Below are positions 55,399-64,000 of a stretch of 64,000 nt of DNA, piece after piece. Location of the stretch: assembly GCA_030267565.1 (NCBI GenBank), contig BRXU01000035.1:713001-777000 (forward strand), in the 5' to 3' direction. The translations under genes were made by a program, and so were the position numbers. Within the stretch, counting starts at the first letter, position 1. Each line of letters opens with the position of its first letter. Origin of the DNA: Pleodorina starrii (Eukaryota > Chlorophyta > Chlorophyceae > Chlamydomonadales > Volvocaceae). The notes below the pieces were generated by a model that ran no database searches, had not been told where the DNA came from, and saw only the letters and a list, made by a program, of their open reading frames with translations.

Positions 55399-56472
55399 TC
55401 CGCGGCGACTTGATCCGCTTGACCCGCATTGATTGGCGGTGCCGACATCGCACCGTTGCGGCGGCGCGGCAGCATCGCGGCGGGTGCTGCACAGTATTTG
55501 CGATGTCGTAGTTTGGGGCCGCTCGTCGAGGATTCAAGAATTGTGAGAATGTAAAGCGTGCAGGTGCGAGCTGGTGTTGGTGTAGGTGTAGGTGTACGTG
55601 CAGGTGTACGTTAAGATGTACGATACTATTGAGCCTGATGCTCCAGCATGTAGCAGGATGGAGCGCCGCCATTGTCACGACACACTGCGTTGTTGTCACA
55701 CCGTGTCAATTTCGTTAGTTGCGCTGTTCTCACCACTTTGAGGAGTTTTGGTTAGTTACTGTTAGTTGGGCGGTTAGAACGTCGGAGCGTGCAAGAGCGC
55801 GGCCGACTCAGGGCTCTTTCAGCCCGTGTTGATTAGCGTTATTATAGTCAATATGTTGTATTGCATGCATTTTGTCGTGCGGTATCGGATAACAGTGCCT
55901 GCTTGTCGGAGGAGTTCGTATGCAGATGCAGATACGTAGGCTCCAGGGTGGGACCCTTGCACTGGGCCGCAGTCCCGGCTTTGGGCCGCTGCTCACGCGC
56001 TGGCGAGCAGCGGAGCAGTCGAAACAACAGCAGTCGCTGGCCAGTCGTCAACTGGTTGTGAACCATTACAACGAGCAAAGGAATACCCTGCGCTTCGCGT
56101 CCACTTCGACCACCGCCGTAGAAATCATGAATTGTAACCCTATCAGTATCAGCTCTCGTCTTCAGTCATAGTCGTTCTATTCAACCTGGGGCTCTCGCAG
56201 CTTGCGATCGCGGTCAACCAGCAGGAAGCGTGCCAACCGAGTCGCGCGCCATTCAGCGCGCATTCCCGCTCCTGGACGCCCGTCAACTGATCGCCTGCAC
56301 GACTCACCCAACGAGCTGTTTACATCGTGTGTCGTGACACCATCTTCCCGCGTGCGTCGTGTCGTCGTTCCGTGTCCAGCCCGAGGGCTGCAGCAGTGCT
56401 GTTGTTTTGACCAGATTGCTGATCGTCCTCACGGCCGCAATTTGGTCGTTGTTGGACGCGTGGGCAGTGGCG
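55399..56472. other. Spacer between array units A and B
   Basis: The first 130 bases match the 3' flank of copy B. A GTGTAGGTGTAG-type short repeat lies near 55570-55612. No gene is seen. Confidence 0.5.
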
Positions 56473-57503
56473 GGGCCTGGAATGGCGGGCGGAGGGGCGG
56501 GGCGGCCATCTCAATGGCTCACCCTGCTGCTTCGCGGAGCTGCATTCGGGCACCGCTGTGGGTCTGTGCACGGACAGGCGGGAGCCCGTGAAAACCCGTG
56601 GGGGGGATCACGAGCGCTCTCCTTCAGGGTGTCAAGTGGAACTGATGGAGTCTCTGCTCCAGGTTGAAACACGCGGGACGGGCCGGCGCTCTCCCGTCCA
56701 AGCCGCGATTGTGGTTCGTTAAACGGTTCATGGCGAGAGCAAGCACCTCAGCATTATGTCGTCGTAGGATGGCGCCTTGGAGAGACGGTGGCCGGGACGA
56801 GCGTAGACACCGACGAGAAACGGGACAGGTAGCCCAAAGGACACAGTACCGAATCCGTTGATATGGGGTCGGCTGGCGGACGGCGGCAGGCGGTATTCCT
56901 CGACCACGTTTCGCTTTCCTTTTGCCTTCACATGCCGGAGTTCAGGGGAATATGCAGATCGGTTCAGCGAATGCCGGAGTTCGGCGGTGAACTTGCAGCT
57001 CGCGCCGCGGCGGATGGGAATAACGGTGGGAGGGGGAGTCCGGTTGGTGCGGTTGTCGGGGCGGCGCGGCGGTACGGTAAGACTCGGACAGCTTACATCC
57101 TGATGCGCCCGGAATGAGATATCGGGTTAGGAGATGCACATCAAGTGCTGCGGGTTGGTCCGTCCCCAAGCAAGGGATGCAAAAATGCCGTACATGTCTT
57201 CATTTCCGCCTGGTCACAGGACGAGCACGGAAACCATGGCGCCGGAAAAGGGGCAAGCCTGCCCGCTGCAGGTCTACTTTTGTTGCCCGGCATTCAAAAT
57301 CTTGACGACCAGGCCCACGCAGTTGTTGATGTTGTAATGGGCTTCAGAAGCTCGGAAGAGGAGAGGCAGCAGGCCCACACAGCATCTGGCAAGCATCGTC
57401 GCCTGCGCACGCCAGTAGCGGAGGTGCAAAGCCTTGTGCTTGGCTTGCAGCGCAGCGTTGCCCAAGTTGATTTATGCCAAGCCCAGGCTAGAATTTTGGG
57501 CGG

Positions 57504-57580
57504 GGTCCCAGCGCGAAGCACCCAGGGGGGCCCCGCCCCCTAGGGTTGGGGCCCCCCAGGGTGCTTCACGCTGGGGCCCC
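57504..57580. repeat. Near-perfect GC-rich hairpin
   Basis: Left arm about 57504-57534 and right arm about 57549-57580 are reverse complements with two or three mismatches (GTCCCAGCGCGAAGCACCC pairing with GGGTGCTTCACGCTGGGGC) around a short spacer. It interrupts array repeat copy 2. Confidence 0.85.
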
Positions 57581-58024
57581 TAGGGTTGCCTCTGTCCGTC
57601 GCTCGCTGGCCGGCTGAGTGACGACCTACTCTATTCGCTCGATCCGCTGTAAATCACACAAATAGTCCTTGACAAACATTATTACAATATAAAAATAATT
57701 GGGCAATAATACGTACAGGTGGCCCAGGGTATCGTGACACACCGGGTATATTGACACACTCGCCTTATCTTGACAACCAGAGCATCATTGGCCAAGCCGT
57801 TCTGTAAATGTATTCTACATATAAAGACTAAAAGGTTCATCAGCGGTTTGCTACCCAACAACGTTTTCCGGCTGGCCACCTGTGCGGGGGCTTTTGCGCG
57901 GGTGTCACGGCCCTGTGTCTGCACAAGACATACAAATGCAACCAATATGTTTGCTAATGGTTTACAAGTATGATAGTTCTGACACAAAACATGCGAGCAT
58001 ACAGCATACGGCATTCAGCTGCTC

Positions 58025-58239
58025 GTGACAGCTGCTTGCAGTTGCCACAAAATGTAGGCACGTAGGCTCTTTGGGCAGAAGCCCACGTGCCTACCTAGTG
58101 GGACAGCTGCTTGCTTTGCAAGCAGCTGTCACAAAAGGTATGAGCGTATGACAGCTGTTTGCTTGCAAGCAGCTGTCACAAAATGTAGGCACGTACTGTA
58201 GGCTCTTGCCATTTTGTGGCAACTGCAAGCAGCTGTCAC
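58025..58239. repeat. Nested palindromes built on GACAGCTGCTTGC
   Basis: The outer arms 58025-58054 and 58210-58239 are perfect 30-bp reverse complements. Inside, 58102-58114 and 58118-58130 form a perfect 13-bp stem with a 3-base loop. A second similar stem at about 58150-58178 has one mismatch. A TGTAGGCACGTA segment is directly repeated. Confidence 0.93.
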
Positions 58240-58421
58240 GGGCAGCTGCATGCCGTATATTTATAGGTGTATATAGCTGTCTATCTATGACGATGTCCGT
58301 GAGTGTGTACTGCTACTAGTTGTGGAACCCTCCCCGGACACAGGAAATAAGAAACGGAGTATTAATCCGGGCGCATCTCCCCTTGGTAGCATACTATGGG
58401 AAATGAGGTAGGGGCATCTAA

Positions 58422-58493
58422 ATGGTCCCTGGTCGCTTCGGCACGGCGGCCTCGAACACAACCCTCAAGGACACCTGCCTCATTCCCACGCAG
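58422..58493 (+). pseudogene. First-exon remnant of array copy B
   Basis: ATG frame ending NTTLKDTCLIPTQ before GTCCCGCGG, the counterpart of exon 1 in copy C (NTSFKDACIMLTQ). The ankyrin exon that should follow is absent. Confidence 0.55.
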
Positions 58494-58730
58494 GTCCCGC
58501 GGCGTTCGTCCCCTCGCTGCTCCCGTTGCTGCCCTTGTTTCCAACGCGCGCGCGCGCCCCGCCCCGCGTCCCCCTCACCCTCCCACTGACCTTGCCCACC
58601 TCCGTGCCTCTTCTCTCCTCTCCTCACCGCTCAGTCCGCTCTCCATGTCTCTCTCTCTCTCTCGCGTGCGCCCTCTGGCCCCTGTCCATGGACGCCCCCC
58701 CCCCCCGCACGTCGCGCAACGGCCTGGCAG

Positions 58731-58811
58731 GCATCAAGGGCCGAGGCGATTACGTCCGATTGGTCTTTGAGAAGGCCGGGGTGCCGTACGTCGACGTGGG
58801 CGTCAAGGGAG
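58731..58811 (+). pseudogene. Glutathione S-transferase N-terminal-like exon
   Basis: Between a CAG acceptor (58728-58730) and a GTGAGC donor (58812), this phase 1-1 segment encodes GIKGRGDYVRLVFEKAGVPY then VDVG. That resembles the beta1-alpha1 region of glutathione transferases, where the motif is roughly GRGEyIRLvfEeAGVpY. No other GST exon is recognised nearby. It sits where the other array copies have ankyrin sequence. Similarity is over only about 27 residues. Confidence 0.45.
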
Positions 58812-59113
58812 GTGAGCCTGCGCACCTCGCCCGCCCCCCCTTCACCCCCCTTCACCCTCCGTGCACGCGGCCCCACCGTACATTGGCCTGTCGAAGGCCG
58901 CTGGGCGGCTTCCCGCTCACAACTCATTTTCCCCCGTTCCGGACCTCGCGGCACGCAATCGTGTGTTCGTGTCCACTCCGCCATCGGCTCCAACCCACCG
59001 GCTGGACCCAAATCCTTGCGGCTCCCGTGCAACCCGCCGCGGTGCAAGCCACCGCGCCGCTTCTCTCCTCTCCTCTCCTCACCCCCCCTCTCTCTCTCTT
59101 TCTCTCTCTTCAG

Positions 59114-60317
59114 GCATCCAAGCCGCAGCCGCCGGCGACGCACTCATCGCCACCGGCGGCGACACGTGGTCATTGTGATGGTGGCGGCGATTCCAGCCTG
59201 TTTTCCAGCCTGTTTGGAGAGGTCGATTGTATTGAAGCATTTACACTAGTGCTTCTGTTGCTGCCTTTGATGGTCATCGCGGCACTGTGCGCGCTGGCGT
59301 TTCTCGCACCTGCCGTACTGTACGGCTTGTACCGTGCCGTACGATGGCTGGCGTGGCTGCTACTGTACGCTGCCCTACGCCCCAGCGCCAGGGGCGCGGC
59401 GGGTGGCGTCACGGAGGCAGGTTCTGGCGGCCACAGGCTCACCGGGGCAGCGGGCGACGGAGTCAACGTCGGAGTGGGTGTCGCTGGCGGCGGCGGGAAC
59501 CCCTTGGGTGTTGGGTTGGAGTCCAGCGGTGTTGCCACCGCCGCTGCCGCCGCCGCCACCGGCGCCGACATCCCCACCTTCTCCGTCCCGTCGCTCTTAT
59601 GGTATCTGTTGGGGTTGCCGTGGCAGGCCTACCTGAGTTTTGTCCTGGCCATCGCTGCCACGGCAATTGCAATCGCAGCCGTACGGAGGTCGTACGAGGT
59701 CGCCGAGGCCGCCGTGCGGCGCGTACTGCCGCCGGCCGGCAGTGAGCTCGGGGCGCTCCTGCACGCGCGAGCGCAGCGCCCACGTCTCCGCGGCGGCGTG
59801 TTCAACGGCGAGTTCATCGGTTCATGCGGCTTTATCTTCGTGATCGCGGTAATCCTGCGTTGGCTCGGCGGCACCTCCTTCTGGACTCTCCTCTGCCTCC
59901 TGGCGGCGATCTGGGCGCCTGTCGAGGCGATGTGGCTGGTTGAGGAGTATCGACAGCAGCAGCGAGTGGGCGCGTCGCGACGGGACGGCAGCCCCCCTGC
60001 CGGGCCGCCACGGCGGGCCGTGCCGAGCGGCGACGGCGTTGCGCAGCCACCCACACAGCAGCCGGCACCGCAGGTGTTGCCGTCAGGCGGAGGCGGCGAT
60101 GGCCAGCGATGGCGGCGCGGACTCCTCCGGCGGGCTTGACGGCATGTGTTGTGTGTGCATGAGCAGCCGGGCGGTTATGGGCTTCGTCCACGCGAACTTG
60201 GTCCACTGCTGCATGTGCGAGGAGTGCGAGGCGGAGCTGCGAGGCCGCGGATCCACCGCCAGGTGTCTCATTTGCAAGCGACGCGCGTTGGCGGTGGCCA
60301 AGGTGATCGCGACGTGA
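59114..60317 (+). pseudogene. Membrane-RING gene part, array copy B (ankyrin part missing)
   Basis: An open frame from about 59114 to 60139 encodes hydrophobic segments (AFTLVLLLLPLMVIAALCAL then AFLAPAVLYGLYRAVRWL; YLSFVLAIAATAIAIAA; FIFVIAVILRWL; FWTLLCLLAAIW) with Gly/Ala-rich linkers. In another frame (ATG 60099, TGA 60315-60317) lies a RING finger: CCVCMSSRAVMGFVHANLVH then CCMCEECEAE and CLICKRR. Its order of one C-x2-C pair, H, C-x2-C and C-x2-C resembles the MDM2-type RING of E3 ubiquitin ligases. A small intron ending at a CAG near 60070, or a frameshift, must link the two. Gene function is unknown. A membrane-anchored ubiquitin ligase is the natural inference for the intact ancestor. 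Confidence 0.6.
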
Positions 60318-60487
60318 TCCGTATGACCCGAAGCGAGGGTGTTGATTGGCGGTGCCGACATCGCACCGTTGCGGTGGCACGGCAGCATCGCGGCGGGCGC
60401 TGCACAGTGTTTGCGATGTCGTGGTTTGGGGCCGCCCCCCTTCAGGGGTCACTGAGGGTGGCTGCTGAGGGCGGCAAGGTAGCGAAT

Positions 60488-61790
60488 GTTCAGGGGGGTA
60501 GATTTGCAGCTCGCGCCGCGGCGGATGGGAATAGCGGTGAGAGGGGGAGTCCGGTTGGTGCGGTTGTCGGGGCGGCGCGGCGGTACGGATGTAAGCTGAC
60601 TCGGACAGCTTACATCCTGATGCGCCCGGAATGAGATATCGGGTTAGGAGATGCACATCAAGTGCTGGGAGGTGGTCCGTTCCCAAGCAAGGGATGCAAA
60701 AATGCCGTACATGTCTTCATTCCCGCCTGGTTACAGGACGAGCACGGTACGGAAACCATGGCGTCGGAAAAAAGCCCCCTGCATGCCTGCTTCGGTTGCC
60801 CGGCAATGAGAATCTTGACGATCAGACCCACGCAGATATTGATGTTGTCATGGGCTTTAGAAGCTCGGAAGAGGAGAGGCAGCAGGCCCACACAGCATCT
60901 GGCAAGCATCGTCACCTGCGCACGCCAGTAACGGAGGAGCAGAGTTTTGTGCCTGGCTTGCTGCGCAGCATTTCCCAAGTTGGTTTATTCCAACCCCAGG
61001 CCAGAATGTTCCGGGCAGCGGTGAGGACGCAAGCACGTTCACGGAGGGGGCACGGGGTCACGTCACGGAGCGCAGGAACGGGCAGGCGGGGATCGCATTT
61101 ATACATCGCACACGCGGGATTGGCAACCAATATTGCGCGTGTGGATGTATAAAACCTGTCGAATTGCCCCCTCCGCATGCACTCAGTGCAGCCAAGGAGG
61201 CATTTTGACCGTTTTCCCTGGAAAGGCCTGGAAGCTTATAGCTTTCCCTGTTCGTAGACGCGGCAACCGCAGTGAATTACAGCGCAAGAACGAAGATGTG
61301 ACACAAGGCCAGCGGGAACCCCGGATAGGTCTGTCGCGTCACGAGCGCGGCATGCGGGTACAGGCAGCGGGTACAGCTGCTCGCATGTTTGGCGCCGGAA
61401 CTATCAACCTTGTAAAATATTACTACACATAAGTTGGTTGGACATGTATCTTTTTGTGCAGACGCAATGCCGTGACACACTGACACTCACGTTGAAATGG
61501 ACCCTACGGGCCCGCATCCCTTTTGTGGCAACTGCACGCAGCTGTCACGGGCACAGCTGTCACTGTATGCCGCCGGTATCTATGACTTGGTCTATACACG
61601 ACTATGTCCTTGTATTTACATAAAGCTGAGTGAATACTGCTATTTGCTTTGGAACCCACCTCGGACAAAGGGAATAAGAAATGGCATATTGATTCTGGCG
61701 CATCTCCTCTTGGTATATAACGGCTGATACATAACATGGGAAATGAGGTAGGGGCATCTAAATGGTCCCTGGTCGCTTCGGCATGTTCAT
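60488..61790. repeat. Array flank repeat, copy 3
   Basis: Homologous to copy 1 from about 52668 onward; it lacks the first 480 bases of copies 1 and 2. It carries the GCAAGGGATGCAAAAATGCC block and the conserved minus-strand peptide ILVANPACAMYKCDPRLPVP, also present in copy 1. Its right end leads directly into the ankyrin copy C gene. Confidence 0.85.
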
Positions 61791-61821
61791 GTTATGTTAC
61801 GTCGCAAAGAGCGATACCAAA

Positions 61822-64000
61822 ATGCATCGCGATACCGACGCTGGCACGGTGGCCTTGAACACGAGCTTCAAGGATGCCTGCATCATGCTCACGCAGGTCC
61901 CGCGGCGTTCGTCCCCTCGCTGCGCCCGTTACTGCCCTCGTTGCCGGCGCCCGCGCGCCCCCCGCGTCCCCCTCTCCCTGCACCCCAACCTTGCCCACCT
62001 CCACGCCTCTTCTCTCCTCTCCTCACCTCTCTCTCTCTCTCTCCCTCCCGCCCTTCAGGTATCCCTCGCCCTGGAAGACATCCACGCCGGCCCGGTTGCC
62101 GTGCGTGCGCGCCTGCGCTCGGGTGGTGCCAGCGCCAACAAGCGCATGCTCTTCCCGGAAGACGTCGGCCCGCTGCCCAAGGGCTGCAAATGCACTCCGT
62201 TGGGCTTCGCCATCCTCTCCTGGAACATCGAGCTCCTAGATACGCTGCTGGCGTCCGGCGCCGACCCCCGGAAACCCGTGGGCCTGCCCCTGCGCTTCGA
62301 CTTCACGCCCCTGCAGCTGGCGGTGGCGCTTGGCTTTGCCGCCGGCGTACGGCACCTGCTCGCCGCCGGCGCCGACGCCAATGCGCCGCTGCAGCTCAAG
62401 CGCGGCACCACCACCGCTTCAAGGCCATCCACCCAGCCCTCCCACCAGCCTCCACACTCCCGCCACCTGCATCAGCCCCCGCCGCACCCTCCGCAAGGCG
62501 CGCCGCCGGCGGAGCCCAACGCCGGCTCCGAGCAGCTCCTCCTCCCGGACTGCCTCGCGCGCGCGCGCCCCGGCGACGCGCCACTCCACATCGCAATCGA
62601 CTGTGCGGCGGCGGCGGAGTTTGGCGCCGGGTCGTCGCCGGCCAGCGTCGGCGGGTGTCGAATGGAGGTCTTCGAAGCGCTCCTGGGTCACCCCGCCACG
62701 GATCTCAATCGGCCCAACGCGCGCGGCCGCACGCCGCTTTATAAGGCCTGCAAGCGCCGAGTTGACGTCTTCGTGACCCTCTTGGCAACCCACCCTGGAG
62801 TCGACGTCAACCACGGCATGCCGCTGTTCGCAGCGATCAAGGCCGACAGCCCTGCGCTCGTGCGCGCGCTGCTGCAGGCCGGCGCCGGGCGCACTCTTGC
62901 CGTGGCGAACGCCGCAGGCCAGACGCCGCTGTCGTACGCCGTACACCGCGCCGCCGGCGCCGACGGTGAGGTCGGGAACGATGGCGGCGGCGGCGGCCGG
63001 GCGGAGATAGTGGCGCTGCTCGTCCAGGCCGGATCGCACGTGGATCCGGAACTGGTGTCGTACGCGATGGAGCGGGGCTTGTGGGGCGTGGTGGCGGCGC
63101 TGCGGTCGGGGGATCCAGGGAGCGCAACGTCGCCGCCGGCGACGGCGGCGGCGGCTAGCGCGTCGCCGGCGGCGGCGACGGTGGGCGCGTCGCCGGCGAC
63201 GGCGGGCGCGTCGCCGGCGGCGGCGGCGACAAGCGATGATCGTGACGGTGGCGCCGGCGGTGGATCACGGCGCGATCTTGGAGCTTGGTCGTCGGGTGGT
63301 ACCCCCAGGAGGCTGGCGGCGGCGGCGGCTTGGGCTCTGACGCGCTTGCGGAGCGGCAGCGGCAGCGGCAGCGGCAGCGGAGCGGCTGGAGGCGTCATCG
63401 GCGGCACTCCCAGCGATAATCGCAGCGGCAGCAACGCCGACAGCGCTGCTGGCGGCGCCAGCCGCGGCATCGCCGGCGTCGTCGACGTCCGTGATGGGGA
63501 TGCTGACGGCAGCCGCGGCGGCAGCAGCGGCGGCGGGGTCAGATCCGGATCCGCCAGCGGCTCTCCGACCGCCGACAGGGCGGCCGCGCCGAGTGGTGGC
63601 GGCGGCGGCGGCGGCCCTGGCGGCGGCGGCTGGCGATTCAGCGTTCCCGCCCTGAGTAGGCCGCCGCAACGGCGCCCGCCGATGCTGGCGGAGCAGATGC
63701 GAAACAACCCGGTGCTCCTGCTTTTCCTGCCCGTCTTGCTCCCGCTCATGATTTTCGAAGTGATTGCGGTGGCAATTGGGGAGGTGCTGCATGTCATGGT
63801 CATCGCGGCGCTGTGCGCGCTGGCGTTTCTTGCGCCTGCCGTACTGTACGGTTTGTACCGTGCCGTACGATGGCTGGTGTGGCTGCTGCTGTACGCTGCC
63901 CTACGTCCCAGCGCCAGGGGCGCGGCGGGTGGCGTCACGGAGGCAGGTTCTGGCGGCCACAGGCTCACCGCGGCAGCGGGCGACGGAGTCAACGTCGGAG
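61822..64000 (+). CDS. Ankyrin-repeat, multi-pass membrane protein, array copy C (3'-truncated)
   Basis: Exon 1 61822-61896 (ATG, 25 codons ending ACIMLTQ), intron 61897-62058 with a CT-rich 3' end, exon 2 from 62059, open without a stop to the window end (about 670 codons). About residues 50-360 form ankyrin repeats: CTPLGFAILSWNIELLDTLL, FTPLQLAVALGFAAGVRHLL, DAPLHIAIDCAAAAEF, RTPLYKACKRRVDVFVTLLA, MPLFAAIKADSPALVRALLQ, TPLSYAVHRAAG. A long Ala/Ser/Gly linker follows. Then come hydrophobic segments VLLLFLPVLLPLMIFEVIAV and VMVIAALCALAFLAPAVLYG, the second shared with copy B. By comparison with copies A and B, a C-terminal RING finger is expected just beyond the window. The likely product is a membrane-bound E3 ligase with an ankyrin substrate-binding part (inference). 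Confidence 0.78.
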   Translation, partial: MHRDTDAGTVALNTSFKDACIMLTQVPRRSSPRCARYCPRCRRPRAPRVPLSLHPNLAHLHASSLLSSPLSLSLPPALQVSLALEDIHAGPVAVRARLRSGGASANKRMLFPEDVGPLPKGCKCTPLGFAILSWNIELLDTLLASGADPRKPVGLPLRFDFTPLQLAVALGFAAGVRHLLAAGADANAPLQLKRGTTTASRPSTQPSHQPPHSRHLHQPPPHPPQGAPPAEPNAGSEQLLLPDCLARARPGDAPLHIAIDCAAAAEFGAGSSPASVGGCRMEVFEALLGHPATDLNRPNARGRTPLYKACKRRVDVFVTLLATHPGVDVNHGMPLFAAIKADSPALVRALLQAGAGRTLAVANAAGQTPLSYAVHRAAGADGEVGNDGGGGGRAEIVALLVQAGSHVDPELVSYAMERGLWGVVAALRSGDPGSATSPPATAAAASASPAAATVGASPATAGASPAAAATSDDRDGGAGGGSRRDLGAWSSGGTPRRLAAAAAWALTRLRSGSGSGSGSGAAGGVIGGTPSDNRSGSNADSAAGGASRGIAGVVDVRDGDADGSRGGSSGGGVRSGSASGSPTADRAAAPSGGGGGGGPGGGGWRFSVPALSRPPQRRPPMLAEQMRNNPVLLLFLPVLLPLMIFEVIAVAIGEVLHVMVIAALCALAFLAPAVLYGLYRAVRWLVWLLLYAALRPSARGAAGGVTEAGSGGHRLTAAAGDGVNVG

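Larger units (their letters stand above)
56473..58420. repeat. Array flank repeat, copy 2
   Basis: Homologous to copy 1 from 56506 (GGAGCTGCATTCGGGCACCG), but with a hairpin element at 57504-57580 where copy 1 and copy 3 continue. It also has an expanded palindrome cluster at 58025-58239. Its left edge (56478-56505) matches part of the last intron of the TFxPxIN gene (51784-51811), with the last exon of that gene absent. Confidence 0.82.

Noticed and set aside
62739..63992. 417-codon minus-strand ORF
   Set aside because: Exact antisense of the ankyrin/linker/membrane coding sequence, which has homologous copies supporting the plus strand.

Overview
The window reads as nuclear DNA of a volvocine (Chlamydomonas/Volvox-type) green alga. 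The evidence is GC-rich exons split by many short introns with GTGCGT/GTGGGT/GTGAGT donors, long microsatellites in introns, TGTAA-type poly(A) motifs, TTTTAGGG telomere-like runs inside introns, MYND-finger proteins, and Gln/Gly/Ala-rich linkers. The species cannot be fixed from the sequence. All gene models below were built by eye from reading frame, splice signals and intron phase. For the five main genes the summed exon lengths are exact multiples of three.

Layout, left to right. (1) 374-8022, plus: a UPF1/Sen1-type superfamily 1B helicase, truncated by the left edge, with 16 exons and very large simple repeats in its introns. (2) 11655-15026, plus: a DUF4202 protein in 8 exons. (3) 16332-18505, minus: a small degenerate LTR-retrotransposon-like element with gag-like and retropepsin-like remnants and a 150-bp inverted repeat inside it. 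(4) 19494-23918, minus: a MYND-finger gene broken by three frame changes, with degraded MYND-family fragments on both sides. (5) 26888-31056, plus: a mitochondrial carrier family protein in 6 exons. (6) 34865-41641, plus: a secretory-pathway family 61 glycosyltransferase in 12 exons, with minisatellites in its introns. (7) 43341-52058, plus: a 1209-residue protein in 18 exons built on a repeated TFxPxIN motif, roughly one motif per exon, of unknown function. (8) 52190-64000: a tandem array of three related units. Each unit is a 1-2 kb repeat followed by a gene whose ancestral form appears to have been ankyrin repeats, then a Gly/Ala-rich linker, then hydrophobic membrane segments, then a C-terminal RING finger. 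Copy A has lost the membrane part and carries a stop codon. Copy B lacks the ankyrin part and holds a glutathione-transferase-like exon in its place. Copy C is open but runs off the right edge.

No operon-like logic links these genes; they are ordinary neighbours. The most unusual parts are the ankyrin-membrane-RING array with complementary domain losses, the TFxPxIN repeat gene (two of its introns look like GC-AG introns), the DUF4202 protein with an altered conserved His position, and several dispersed or palindromic repeats not explained by the genes.
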